Source of the DNA: Siphonodentalium dalli
Lineage: Eukaryota > Mollusca > Scaphopoda > Gadilida > Siphonodentaliidae
Length of the DNA stretch: 64,000 bases
Assembly: GCA_032622095.1 (NCBI GenBank)
Contig: CP136066.1
Coordinates: 191,940,816 to 192,004,815, forward strand
Reading direction: 5' to 3'
Each line of letters starts with the position of its first letter. Position 1 is the stretch's first letter. This document shows positions 22,095 to 34,420 of the stretch, in pieces. The translations under genes and the position numbers were made by a program. A model generated the notes under the pieces. The model was given only the letters and a program-made list of their open reading frames with translations, did no database searches and was not told the origin of the DNA.

Positions 22095-22838
22095 TGCTGT
22101 TTTATTTGCGACTCTTTATATTACGACCCAAAGCCAATACGATTGCATTTGAACCTGAACATTTCAAATTCATAACATCTAGTGGTCTAACGCCAGGCTA
22201 ATACAAACCCCGATTTATTTTTCTTAAATTAATTATCAGTTTTTGACTGGCCACTGGTGAGAGACCAAGTAACATGGTTCGGGTTGGTGTGAGAAAGTTT
22301 TGAAATCAGAACATAGAAATAGATCAATCCTAGCTTTCAAGTTATTGGATATTTCCAACCTAAGGCTGCATCGACGATTTCTAACTGATGGCCTTTGCAG
22401 TTCGAATTGTTTATCAACAGTTATGCAATTGGTGGACTAAGATAACAAATTCCCCACTAATAAGTGTTTGGAAATTCAAACTACGAGAATAGTTTCAACC
22501 TACATGTATTGTTGGTGTGAAATTTCCAACTGATGTTGTGTCAGCTATATGAAATTTCCAACTGATGTTGTGTCCGGTACATGTATATGCATTTTCCGAC
22601 TGTTGAACATTTTGGCCAATGATGGGAGGTGAGACACCCTAACCCCATCTCGACACGTATGTGTGTCGACCCTTTGTACATGGGCACCAGTATGTCGGGG
22701 AATTATTACACTTTTTAATACAACCGTTTAGTCATTGTATCGTATGTGGGTGGCGACTGATTTCTCATATTATAATATATAGTTACCATTTGAACGGGCA
22801 TGACGCATGCCATATATTGTAGTAGGGATATTATAAGG
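22095..22838. other. Gene-free stretch with short duplication
   Basis: GAAATTTCCAACTGATGTTG occurs twice about 39 bases apart (near 22527 and 22551). Related words occur near 38760 and 61250, which suggests a degraded dispersed repeat. No exon was seen. Confidence 0.4.
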
Positions 22839-23370
22839 ACACGAAACATCGATATATACACCTTATACTCTGAAAAGGCCAGTGTCAGGGCGAGTTTCAG
22901 TTGAGTTCTTTGTTTAACATAAAATTGAAGCAAACAGTCTTTATTCTTCGTCACGGTCACTTGTGTACTTTCAATGCAGCACATAACGAGATAGCTTTTT
23001 GGAACGGGTAGATATATCACATTGACCGATAATCTTTCACTAATGTTTTATCACTCAAAAGTACATGAACTCTATGACATAGCAATCAGCTATGCATTGA
23101 TCTAATTTTTGCAATATTTTATGGGTAAATCTCATTTTTAAATTTGTTATTTAATCATGTTTTATGTTCCAATTATCGAGACGGCTACTATTTCGAGGCG
23201 GTTTAGATAACTCCAGAACGCCATTTGTTCACTAACAGATGTGTTGACACCATTCAATGACATGAAACATTGATATATATACTTATACTCTGAAAAGTCA
23301 TACCACCGTCAGAGCGAGTTTCAGCTGTGTTCTTTGTTTCGCACAGAAGTTAAGCATACGCTCTTTATTC
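22839..23370. repeat. Dispersed repeat R3, copy 2, with flanking direct repeats
   Basis: The core 22946-23264 matches 12619-12938. It is bracketed by two related segments, about 22839-22945 and 23260-23365. Each contains GACA(C/T)GAAACAT, TTATACTCTGAAAAG, GAGCGAGTTTCAG and GTTCTTTGTTT. This could be a solo-LTR-like or tandem structure. Minus-strand frames across both flanks share the peptide KQRTQLKLALT, but no protein family is recognised. Confidence 0.7.
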
Positions 23371-26040
23371 AAACCATATAATGAACAGACTATCATTGCA
23401 CACCCTTTATCGTTAACAAGTTTAACTGTTAACCTACCTCCGGGTTTAAATTCCGACAAAAATCCCAAAGCTCGACCCTTCGATCTGTTGAAAGATTCCA
23501 ACCCAATGTTCATTTAAAGGCCCACTTAATTTTCGAAAGCCCATATCACATTATAGAAAATATATGCCATATTATATACCATTTTAAAGAGGAAGCTCTA
23601 AAACAGTTTACACTGTGAACATGGTGTTTTTTGCTTACGTTTCATCTGGATTGTAGTGCAAAGTGTATCATTTTCAATGGAAGGGGAATAACTCTATATC
23701 TTATTTAGAATTATCTTGCATTCTGGGAGCGAGACGGGGGGAAATGTTTCTGTGATTTCAGCTGTGTTTTGTTACTCTATCGGCACTAAGACGTTCCAAG
23801 CGGTGATGAATTATAGTAGTTTAATCATATCTTATGTCATAGATTATTATTAAACCGTATATCAAGGCACTTTAAAACATTCGGTGACTCGAACATTAAA
23901 TGGGCCTTTAATAATGAGGCCCATGAGGGTCTTATATTAGAAAGTATATTATTGTAAGACATTATTGAACCATGAGTTTAAACACACACACTTTACACCG
24001 AATATTGGTTGGAAATTTTAAATAACGTAATTGTATATTTGAACTAACATAACCTATTGTCTCAGTAGTCTGAAAATTCCAAAGGTTTTAGTCAAAACTC
24101 GATCGGTCTGTGCAATTATTTATGAAGTCCAATTGTTGAAAATGTTACAAAAATTACACAAAGAAAAACAGCAACCCATTTCCACTCGTCTCTGGTGAAT
24201 GCAAATGATTATCCAGAGGCCCATCTAATCTAAAACAGTTTTCCAACAACCCATAACGGTAATTATAACATCGACCAATAAAGTGAATGCGAAAAACAAT
24301 TCCTCTATGCCATATATCCAGTTTGTTGCAATTGACTATACATTACCAATATATGTGCTTAATTCTATTGTTTTCGATTACAAAACGTGTACCGGTACAG
24401 GTATCTATACCCGTACCCGTACCTGTACCGGTTAGAAATAGGTCGATAAATACTTGAGCTACTTCTCTGCGGGAATTATATCTCACAGAAAGACGCATTG
24501 GAGTGATAAAAATACAACTTTGAACACGGTGCTTGGGTCCCAAACAAATAACAGTCATGTGTACGGAATGGATCCAAAAAGAGAGCTCCGTGTTAATCTA
24601 TTTTAATATGGTAGAAATAAAGAGCGTTTGATTCAATTATTTGCTAATAATTCAAAACGGCTGGCAAATGGGCGTGGCCATGGCAAGTATGTTTCAAGTA
24701 TATGAAGCCGGTACCTGTATATCAATATTTCGTGTATGTGTGTTAACCTACATTATACCTCCTTCAAAATTACGTAGACAAAATTTGGAATCCGAACAAA
24801 TAAGTTAAATAGTTTTAAAACTAAACTGTCATATGCTTGTAACAGTCAAATTTTGTGTCAGTTTCTGATAAATTATGTTTTGTGCTTTAGTACTGGCCTC
24901 GGCCATTTTGAATGCGTGGTACTCACCAACCTCGAAACCACGTGATTCCCCATCGTGATTATGCGAGTATGAGCTCGGTATACCTTTCTACTAGTCAACC
25001 AAAAGAATTCACGGACTAAATCATAATTAGTCATTGTGTTTTACCATAATTCAAACAACATCTGAAAAAAAACTGTCAACTGAAACGATTGTGATGACAA
25101 ACTTTTTAAGTGCACAGAAGAAAAGCCCATACTGTTAGAGACACATTCATATATCATCATAGTATATATATAGGAAATATATTCAATGTTTTTTTTTGGT
25201 TATGTTGTAAATCCTTGTAGTCCGGCAGCCAAACCGCGATATTTGGCCAATGTGAGTTTTCGAGTACACAGTTTCTTTGCGGATTCCGGTGGTATGGGGC
25301 TCCATTCTGATGAATCAACCGGCTGACTAGCTGGCAGCCTTGGGAGCCAAGATGGCTGTCGAAATGGCTGGCCATCCTTGCCAAAAGGAGACGGCTTCTA
25401 CTGAACAATAATAAGGACAGTATTGTACTAGCACACTGATTGTGTTTATGGATCTCAGTATGTTATTTCAGCTGAATTTGTGACGCATGGTTCAAAGATG
25501 GTTGCCAAGATGGCGGCTTGAATTTGCGAAAATCTTAGTTTTTACTTAATTGCCAACAAAACAAGATCCCCGGTACCGGTATGTGGAGTCCTATTATCTA
25601 CACATGGTGCATATGTTAAACTATTGGTTCAGTCCGACATAAATATAGCCATAAAACCGGAACATCGGTCGGTGTTTTCTTGTGTAGATGAACGCGAACC
25701 TAAATAAATACGTATATGGAGTGAATTAAATATTGTGGCCCCTCATTTTGGAAGGTGTTTGCTAATATGTGGAATCCGACACAACCTTGGACAGAAATAA
25801 ATAGTTTTTAATCTAATGGTTTATTCCTGCATAATTTTAGCCATCAATTTCAAACCTTAATCTAAATAATCCAATACAGCCTTAGTATGATTGAACGAAT
25901 AACACCATGCCATACAATAGTACATCACGTGATATGGTGAGATCAGACCAATCAACAAGCGAACATGTGGCTCCTCTGAACTTTAAATTGTTTATTCACT
26001 TAAATTACCACAATAGTGCTACATTGTTCCACTGACCCGC
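23371..26040. other. Gene-free stretch
   Basis: A TAAAGAGCGT motif lies at 24618-24627. A 42-base hairpin of alternating Kpn/Age-like words (ACCGGTACAGGTA...TACCTGTACCGGT) spans 24391-24432. The minus-strand frame at 25157-25408 shows no recognisable domain. Confidence 0.45.
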
Positions 26041-26400
26041 CTGCCCGCTGCGTTCAGATACAAACATATTTATATAAAGAATTCGCCCAACCAGCCACCG
26101 CAGCACCACGACCCTGATAAGCACCCACCAACCCAGCCCGGGCGATCGACGGCGAAGAATTTATATGGTGAACAATTTCCTGCCTGCGTACATGACGATC
26201 GCGTGAGATTTCACTTGCTACCCCTCCCCAAAAATCGTGCACAACAACGAGTACTTGTATATGGTATAAATTGAAGAAATTGGCACCCGAGCTGCAACCG
26301 GAGGGGCCCACCCAGATCGCACCCCTGCAGTGAATGGTCGGGGAATAAATATAGGTCAAACTGGTCGTACAATCATATATTAACTGGGCAGGACAAATAA
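26041..26400. other. GC-richer island of unknown nature
   Basis: This is clearly richer in G and C than its flanks, with CGATCG-type words. A minus-strand frame of about 100 codons (26054-26359) spans most of it. It did not match a structural RNA or protein family that I recognise. A captured repeat or an old exon are both possible. Confidence 0.3.
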
Positions 26401-28544
26401 CTGTAGTTCTGGATTCGTAAACTATTGTGTCGTTATTTTTTGTTGTGAAGTCAATTAATGGAAATTAGAGTTAGTTTTTATTTGGTTGTTGCCTGATATG
26501 CTCATTGTGCGAGGTTCATTTGTTTTTTTTCTTCCAGAAATTGATGGCTATCATATGTCGAATATTTATTATTTCTCTAATGTATATGAATGTTCCAACT
26601 TCATCAGTTTCTCTGTGAACGTTTAACATGTCAGAAAGATTGAAGATTATTGTTACAAGTGACATTTATAGCTATGGTATTCATATTGCATCGTCACCAC
26701 GCTGATAGTGATAGCAACATTGCATTAGATGCCCACGGGTTTGCATCTATAAATAACTGTTATGGCGAGTTATAAATGGATATTGAAAAAGAGTGGTAAC
26801 AACGCAGTACAATCTGATGACGTTCCGACTAAAACTGTTACCAGAGATCGGAAAATAGTGTTCACGGTCGCTTATTCAGCGGTAATGAGTGTAAGATGGG
26901 TGAAGATCAACGTGTCAATCGTCGCATGTGGGGACCAGCATATATTTACCAGGCAAACAAACCCTTCAGATTGAAGTTTGTATAAAAAAGAAGATATTAA
27001 ACCCAAATGGCTCATGCGAAGCCAGAAATGGCCAGAATTGGCCGGCGGTCGGATCAATGGGCTTTTTAATTACATGTATGCATGCAAATGATGCATGCTG
27101 CCATTCTGATTTCCAATAAACATCATTGAGATGACAACCTATACATTATGCGGTGTTCAATCCTGGTCAATCACATCACACAGATCGAATAAAGCCTTTC
27201 CAGTTGTGGATTTCACCAAACTCTCTGAGATGAAGCTCTAATGGTTACGAGAAGTATATCTCCAGTACGGTGGGATACTTCATATACGGTCACTGTGACG
27301 GGCACTGGTGTTATAGGGGCAAGGAGGCAAGGAATCAGTATCAGTGTTCATTGCTTCAAATACGCTTTCACCGGTGAGCGTAAACAAATTGTCATAAGAC
27401 CACGAGATTCATGTGTGCCTGATATGGGTGTATAATAACAATTTACAATGGCTGATGGAAGAATTGTTTCGACATACGAATGGTGAAATGTGTGCAATAA
27501 AATCTCCCAATCTCTGCAGCCCATTGAGTTTGGCTTCATCGACGATGGAGTATTTTCACCAATGCCAGTGAAATTCGCTCTTACGGCGCGCTGATATTCA
27601 ATCAGCCCAAATTGTCGTTTTACATTACCGCGATCGTGATATTCCTTGTTTTAAAGCAATTAAATCCGTGCATTCAATATGTCCGGGAGTAATCACGTTA
27701 ACAAATGCACATTTGCATTTCGCACAATACCAAAACATTGAATATTTAACTTTCACACATCTCGACAATGGCCTTAAAGTTGTATGCACCAAATGCGCAT
27801 CTCAATAGACGGTGATATCCGGACCTCTCCGTAACAGTACCTTAACTAAAATCGAGAAATTACAGTTAACTTCGTTGCCGCCAACGGAATAATCCATACT
27901 TTTTTCAATTTCTCTTAATTGGTATTTCTCTTTAGATTGGATGCGATAATAAAGAAACAACGCTCATTTAAAGAGAGCTTTCTATGTCCTATGCTTTCTC
28001 CAGTAAAACTATGTTGTTTATTCAATGAAGTCTACATTATCCAGCTGCATGTATATCACATATAAAAACATACTGGCAAGTGGTTGACAAATCTCGAAAA
28101 CGTCATTTCTAAATTTTTATTTGCACACGGATTGGTTCGACAAGACTAATAGTGCACATACTCTTCCGGTGTCATTTTTCGGATTGTTCGAGACCCGCAA
28201 TAAGGGAAAATTAACAACAACAACAAGCTAGTGTGCACCCATCTAACAATTCGATATATACATAATCTAACTGAGGCAAAATGCCACAAAGAAACACCAC
28301 ATTAACCCCAACAAATCTGACCAAATCCCAACAAAACTATTATAAGTTCGGGTGATTAATGGCAACGTTATACATGTGATATTGCCGGCTTAGAGTTTAT
28401 GTAAAAGCGAGTTGATACATGTTACCGTCAATCAACCACAATATATTTATTCCAGAAGAACTGTCACTACTCAAGGTCAGAATCACTCACCGGTTGTCAA
28501 CAGGTATTTTACTGAATGGATTCTCCAATCGCTTATAAAAGTGG
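26401..28544. other. Gene-free stretch; one possible small ORF at 26762
   Basis: An ATG at 26762 opens 70 codons beginning MASYKWILKKSGNNAVQSDD, preceded by CTATAAATA. A possible GTAAGA donor lies near 26891. Composition is mildly coding-like, but no family is recognised. Nothing else is seen. Confidence 0.25.
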
Positions 28545-28745
28545 TCTACTATCTACTATTCACCCGGAGGGACGTTCAGGAAATATAAGCAGACGGCAAA
28601 CAATACAAGTACATATAAGGATTCAATTTATTGGTGAGAATTTTTTAGTAATGAATTCAACACAACGGCATATATTATGGCCGTTTGTTGAATTTATTAT
28701 CTGTATATTTCCTTTGGGAACTACTCGTCAATGAGTATCTATAGT
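28545..28745 (+). repeat. MITE-B short dispersed repeat, copy B
   Basis: It carries GGGACGTTCAGGAAATATAA, GCAGACGGC, AATGAATTCAACA...TTGAATTTATTATCTG and GGGAACTACTCGTCAATGAG in the family order. An internal GGCATATATTATGGCC-type palindrome sits at the centre. It is noncoding. Confidence 0.8.
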
Positions 28746-28793
28746 AAATAAAGGGTTAATACAAAAGACGCTACCCACGAAGAAGCAGTCGGG

Positions 28794-28865
28794 CGAGCCA
28801 TGATGTAGAATGAGACGAAAACATAGTTATAGCGCAGCTCTCTCATTCCACGATGGCTCGCGTGT
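28794..28865. repeat. Short hairpin (about 22-bp arms)
   Basis: GCGAGCCATGATGTAGAATGAGA pairs with TCTCATTCCACGATGGCTCGCG with two mismatches around a loop of about 27 bases. The size is compatible with a microRNA-like precursor, but conservation cannot be judged here. Confidence 0.6.
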
Positions 28866-28869
28866 TTCC

Positions 28870-29860
28870 ACTAGTTATGGTACCCAGAAAACATTAATAT
28901 TTTAGCGGCGATTTTCAAATATTTAACATTTTCAATTGCAATATCGTCTGCGTATCACAACCTCACACGGCAATAATATATAAGGTTTAGATTGTAACAC
29001 GGTAAACTTCAGACTTTGGTTGCTAATATATAGCTCCCGATGCCGTTGGCAGATAATCGTGATCGCCAGACTATAACTATATATATGATGACTGTGATAA
29101 TTTATGCATAACTCAGTATAACAAATTTCTTTAATAGTTAATTTGTTGGGGGCGGCATAAACATAAAAGGCTGTCTTCCTGCTGTCTCCACATATATTCC
29201 CTTTATGTCGAAACTGGTTTAAATCTTTCAGAGTGCAAATGATAGCTTCTAACTTGTAATTTATAGCAAGCGCGATAACCCAATTTATATTCCTTCAACA
29301 CATGTCGTGGATTTGAACACAGCCTTGTATAAACACGATGTATAGAGTTAACCATCCAAGCCCAGTAAAGCAGTTAGCGTCGCTATTATGGTTACGCTGG
29401 TGTAAATATGGTTCGGAGTTACATCTAACTGATGCGCCAGGAATATATAGGAGATAATAAAATAGACACTGGGCCCTGATTGTCAATAGCCTTGTGTGGT
29501 TCCTTTTTGCATAAACAATACATCACACCTCTTCCCTATGATTTCGCATAGGTAAAATATCCATTTGGCACAGGAATTAACCATTCAATTCAATTAGTTT
29601 ATTGTCTTAAAACTCATATTATACGGGTTCATTAGTATTGAGACATAACATATTTACAATGAGAATAGGAGAACATTTTATCACATAATTTGGCCATAAA
29701 AGCAGTTTCATAATTATCGGTAATAGACACGTTTAATATCAGCGCGTGCGATGACGTCACGGCGTTCTTCAAACAACTTGCGATCGCTGTAGTTTATGAT
29801 TGTTGTTTTCGATGAATATTTCGCGTTGCTTCGGGTTTATTTGATCATGTGATAAAATGT
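28870..29860. other. Gene-free stretch
   Basis: CAATTCAATTAGTTTATTGTC near 29587 resembles the start of the repeat seen at 45785 and 50171. No gene was seen. Confidence 0.4.
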
Positions 29861-30001
29861 ATCTCACACTCGTCCTATTTTATACGTAATTTATCAACCT
29901 CGTCCTCTAAATTCTATTTGAGCCTCGGTAAACCTCGGCTCAAATCGAATTTAGTGAACTCGGTTGATAAATTCCGTATAAAATAGAAACTCATGTGAGA
30001 T
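29861..30001. repeat. 141-bp imperfect palindrome
   Basis: ATCTCACAC...CTATTTTATACG...AATTTATCAACC pairs with GGTTGATAAATT...CGTATAAAATAG...GTGTGAGAT-like sequence around GAGCCTCGGTAAACCTCGGCTC. It abuts the end of repeat R1 copy 2. Confidence 0.75.
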
Positions 30002-30880
30002 CCTCTATATATACAATAGCTAGTACACGGATCCGAATCGGTTGATCAATCGAAGCCGGCGTCACGTTACCGTATTTAGTATTGCCTGTTCGGTGGAAAC
30101 AATCGGACAGAAGCACGGCATCGGAAGAGTTTCTAAATTTCGTCGTGTGTATTTTATGGAAAACATGGTAGTAAAATTATGTTTGACATTACTGTTACAT
30201 ATCTCCGCTATGATCTGAATGACTGACATTTGTGACCCGCCATATCAAATCCTGTCGTAAGTCGGGATTTTTTTACCGTGTGCCAATGCATTCTCTTATA
30301 TATGCGAGTCGACCATAGGTCGTCTCGCATATATAAGAGAATGCATTGGCCTAACAATTTTTTATCATTTTTTTAAAATAAATGTTTCTTAAAATTTTTA
30401 GGACATAAAATAAATAAAACATCCATTACCCTGCAGGGAGCCCCACACATATATAAAAGCATATAGAAGAGTGTCGTCTGCTCATGTTTTGTCTGGGGCT
30501 CTGTATGGGTGAAATTACCAAACAAATTAAAGAATACAAGAAAAAATTATTAAAATTGTACAAAATTGTTAGTCCAATGCATTCTCTTATATATGCGAGG
30601 CCACCTATGGCTGACTCGCATATATAAGAGAATTCATTGGCACAGGGTAAAAAAAATCCCAACTTGCGACTGGATTTGATATGGCGGGCCAGAAATCTTT
30701 GATATTCTGTAAGTTATGATCAATAAGATTGTACTCATACTGTACAGGTGTATTCGGAAAATTATGATTCCAGATTTGGTAATCAGAACACACCACGACT
30801 CACATGGCCGTTGAATCAAGTGAAGAAAATCATTGTCGCAATATACTTATGCTGTGTACATGACGCTATCTCGAAATATA
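30002..30880 (-). repeat. Dispersed repeat R1, interrupted copy (part 1)
   Basis: It is the reverse complement of 890-1240, from the CCGGCTTCGATTGATCA end to the TACACAGCA/CGAAATATA end. It is interrupted at 30236-30688 by a palindromic MITE. At 30885 it is interrupted again by a 3.4-kb nested repeat cluster, beyond which R1 resumes at 34344. Confidence 0.8.
30236..30688. mobile_element. Palindromic MITE with CCCGCC ends
   Basis: The ends CCCGCCATATCAAATCC and GGATTTGATATGGCGGG are perfect inverted repeats of 17 bases. Pairing continues with few mismatches into CGGGATTTTTTT. Subterminal 67-69-bp palindromes lie at 30282-30350 and 30574-30640 (CCAATGCATTCTCTTATATATGCGAG and complement). Comparison with R1 copy 1 shows it as an insertion. 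The palindromes are the same as in the TTAA elements, but the outer ends differ. Confidence 0.75.
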
Positions 30881-31042
30881 TAATACCAGCATGTTAGCCC
30901 GCCACCGGCGGCGTTCGTCAGAAACATGACATTTTAAAAATGTGTTAATGATTGATTCGTCAATTGAACTGAATGGTCAGAATACAGAACTGAAAACGTG
31001 AGGAGACACGATGAGCCCGACGTTGTCCGGGCTATTCAAAAA

Positions 31043-31219
31043 CCAAATTTCAAGTCGATAGCTCCACCCGTTTCCGAGATCTGGTCTGCGCATGCGCGAA
31101 GCTGGCGTCGCGCGGACTCGGCGACCCGATAAAATTCGTATCCGGGGCAAGATACATTCACATACCAAATTTCAAGTCGATAGCTCCACCCGTTTCCGAG
31201 ATCTCGTCTGCGCATGCGC
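31043..31219 (+). repeat. Internal 55-bp repeat, 122-bp period
   Basis: CAAATTTCAAGTCGATAGCT onward through CCGAGATCTxGTCTGCGC occurs at 31043-31097 and 31165-31219, and once more at 34128-34181 in the sister module. Confidence 0.85.
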
Positions 31220-33049
31220 TGCACGGCCGTCGCACGGGCTCGCCAATACGACAACGACGACCACCTGGTCAAACTACACACACGTACCAAGTTTCGTCCC
31301 GATCGGTCGAGGTGTTGGTATCTGATGCAAAAGACGAAATTGTGAGTGTTGGTTTGTAACCGGGATTTCTGAGAAGCATTATGCCTATATCCACACTAAC
31401 TACCCCCCTAAGCCCTGACCTACATGTGTCATACATACTATAACAATGATGCAATTATATTGCAGAAATGTTGTAAGAGTACTAAGGCATCCAATAAATC
31501 TCCCCGCATAGGACACCACTCAAAAGTTTTTCCCGTATATCTCTCTGCAGATGCTAACTAGAATGCACTCAGAGAGATGCCAACGTGCGCAAAAATGTAA
31601 TAAACAATAATAAAAAATAAAAATTACGGTATTTTACTTAATTTAATTTAATGTTAGCAAAAAAAGACAATTACCATTTCTCATTTCATCACAGATAAAA
31701 GGCAAATTACTATATTAATCATTTAAGTAATTAAAACCAATTCCATGTTGCCGAAAGGATGAGACTTTAATATCGATTACATTTTTTTCAGCGGCATATT
31801 TTGATTTTCATTTTCCGATAGTCAAAGTTGACAAAAGGAGCAATTATAAGAAATAATTAATTTTATTTGTGTAAATATTGATAGCAGCCAATATGCAACA
31901 ATAAATATCAATAATCAATCAATAATTAATCAATAACAATCATTTTATGTAATAATAAACTCTTCAAACGCTGTTTGTGTCAACAAATGCGTTTTGTTTT
32001 GTGTTACGTCATTCGTCGTATTTGACCCGGAACTCGGCTGCAGGTTAGGCTATTCAGCATATTGCGTCGAATTACGAAATCGCGTTTTGAATGTCTCTCT
32101 TTTCCCGCACGATAAAAAGAGGTCTTCGCACGAACCAAAAATGATAAAACCTCCCAATTATAAGTAAAAATACCCAAATGAAGGAGTCTATGTAGGTCCC
32201 GAAGGAGTCTATAGACTCTTTGATGTAGAGTTCTGATGGAGAAAATGTAGGTCGATCTATTTTTGTCATAACTCTGACATATTTTGACCTGGGGAAAAAA
32301 ATCGAAATCGAGGCTCACTACGAGCATGCCAGTTTTAAATATAGAAACGGGGAATCCCGACAAATGGCGATATCGGCGACAAACAAATAATCGAAAACAA
32401 CACATAAAATAAACACAGCAAAAACGCGGCACAGTAAAAATGTCAGAACGCCACGAGGTTTTACGTCGTTTTTGGTGACGTCATGGAGTGAAACGGAGTA
32501 GGGTGACACCAAGCTACGTACGAATATGTCTGATCGCCATACTGTTGCGCGAGCGCACGTAATAACGTTGAATGGTAAACACACGCTCTTTATAGCGATG
32601 CGTCAAAAACAAACGCTCATTAAATTATGACTTGATTAACCACCGCGGTGCCGATTGCGGTGATTTTGATGATTGGGAAGGGAGAAACTGTGCTCTGAGC
32701 TTCTCCAAAACGCGACCACGGCGGTGTCGGTGGGATTTTACACTTATATACGAATACGAAATATATAGTACTAGCAGGTTAGCCCGCCACCGGCGGCGTT
32801 TGTCCGAAACATGACATTTTTAAAATTATTTTGTTGGTCAGAAACATGACATTTTTAAAATTATTTTGTTTTTATTTATTTATTATTTTTTTTTTTTTTA
32901 ATATTAATTTAATGTTTTTTTAATTTAATATATATTTTTTTCTGAATTTTAACTTTTTTATTTTGTTTCTGGCGGAAAAATTTACCCGATGAAAGCCCCC
33001 CTTCCTAGGAACGACAGACAACGCATTCTTTGTTTTTTCTTTTTTTTTA

Positions 33050-33303
33050 AACTGCCCGTACCCGTCCTAATGTCGTGAAATCTCTCTGCATAATATTTCG
33101 AGCGATAACATTGCATTGAATTGAAAACAAACACTTCCCGTCGTGAAATCTCTCTACGATAACATTGCATTGAATTGAGAACAAACGCTTCCCGTCGGAA
33201 AATCTCTCTGCATAATATTTCGAGTGTGCCGTACCCGTCCTAATGTCGTGAAATCTCTCTGCGTAATATTTCGAGCGATAACATTGCATTGAATTGAAAA
33301 AAC
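33050..33303. repeat. Tandem repeat, GTCGTGAAATCTCTCTGC units
   Basis: Four units of variable length (about 55-65 bases) share GTGAAATCTCTCT, ATAATATTTCGAG and GATAACATTGCATTGAATTG. Different units lack different sub-blocks. Two TAAAGAGCGT motifs in reverse follow immediately at 33305 and 33336. Confidence 0.85.
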
Positions 33304-33589
33304 GACGCTCTTTATATAGACACTGTGGAAAACGAACGCTCTTTATATATCAACGCTATTAATCCCGAAGTGCCGATTGCGGTGATTTTGATTATTGTGA
33401 AGGGAGAAACGGTGCTCTGAGCTTCTCCACAACGCGACCACGGCGGTGTCCGTGGGATTTTACACTTATATACGAAATTTGAGCTCGATCCGTCAACGTG
33501 TTTTCGATTCTATGAAGTACACACACACACATATATATACGGAAGTCTCAAAATATATAGTATAGACTAGAAGGTGACCCGACTTCGTC

Positions 33590-34055
33590 CGGGCTTTGAC
33601 CTTGAATTGTCTATTTTGAATGTCAAGGTCAAGTGGGGTCACGATTTGACCAGTCCAAAACACTGCCCGGACAAAAGTACCCGACAAACGTGCCCGTCGA
33701 AATCAATCCAGTTTTACCCGATTTGACCTCTAATTGATCATTTTGACGGTCGAGGTCAGGTCGGGGTCACGACTCGACCCGTCCAATACACTCAGTGGAC
33801 AAAAGTAACCCTACGTATCAAATTTCGTCGAAATCCCATCAAAATTCGCGATTTGACCTCGAATTGGCCCGATTTCAAGGTCAAGGTCACGTCGCACGGG
33901 CAAATGAATAGGCTTTTGAGACTCCCCATACGAAAGTACCACCAAATACCAAGTTTCATCAAAACCTGTGATATTCGTGCGTTTGACCTTGAAATGACCC
34001 GATTTCAAGGTCAAGGTCACGTCGCACGGGCAATTAATAGGCCTATGTCACTCCC
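33590..34055 (+). repeat. Four tandem units of about 125-130 bp rich in TCAAGGTCA
   Basis: Units start TTTGACCT(C/T) near 33597, 33722, 33852 and 33981. Copies of TCAAGGTCA occur at 33623-33631, overlapping at 33875-33889, and overlapping again at 34005-34019. That word is the known monomeric binding site of ERR/NR5A-type nuclear receptors. Function here is not shown. Confidence 0.75.
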
Positions 34056-34343
34056 CGGCGAAGCTGGCGTCGCATGGGCTCGGCGACCCGATAAAATTCG
34101 TATCCGGGGCAAGATGCATTCACATAGCAAATTTCAAGTCGATAGCTCCAGCCGTTTCCGAGATCTCGTCTGCGCGTGCGCTGCACGGGCGCGCCAATAC
34201 GACAAGGTCGACCGCCTGGTCAAACTACACACACATACCAAGTTTCGTCCCGATCGGTCGAGAATCGTAGATTTGTATAAATGACAGACAAACATACATA
34301 CAGACAAACAGACAAACAGAGGTCTTCAAAATATATATGAGAT

Positions 34344-34420
34344 AATATAACAATTTAACATAACAAAAGAGGTTGTGTATATAATAGCAAAAATACTGAT
34401 ATCAGTATTGTAGACAAGTT
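34344..34420 (-). repeat. Dispersed repeat R1, interrupted copy (part 2)
   Basis: ACATAACAAAAGAGGTTGTG through AAAAATACTGATATCAGTA is the reverse complement of 826-890. It completes the R1 copy broken at 30885. Confidence 0.8.

Larger units (their letters stand above)
30885..34343. repeat. Nested cluster of GC-richer dispersed repeats (R2)
   Basis: Modules begin with an ACTAGCAGGTTAGCCCGCC-like (30890, 32772) or ACTAGAAGGTGACCCGAC-like (33563) head after an AAATATATA border. The last ends in an AGACAAACATACATACAG-type tail at 34284-34319. Direct duplicates inside it are 31098-31311 with 34060-34262, and 32648-32755 with 33370-33477. The whole block is an insertion into R1. The long minus-strand frame at 32004-32432 has no ATG start and no recognisable domain. 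The modules look like non-autonomous retroposons, which is inference. Confidence 0.75.

Noticed and set aside
22839-23513. Minus-strand frames sharing the peptide KQRTQLKLALT
   Set aside because: The similarity comes from a duplicated noncoding repeat. The frames differ in start and end and have no domain.
26054-26359. Possible small nuclear or RNase MRP-type RNA
   Set aside because: Isolated words resembled known RNAs, but no conserved core or ordered set of motifs could be shown.
32004-32432. A 142-codon minus-strand frame
   Set aside because: It has no ATG start and no recognisable domain, and it lies within a nested repeat cluster.
33050-33303. Regular repeats considered as a CRISPR array
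   Set aside because: Units are of uneven length, share their spacer sequence, and the genome is eukaryotic. It is a simple tandem repeat.
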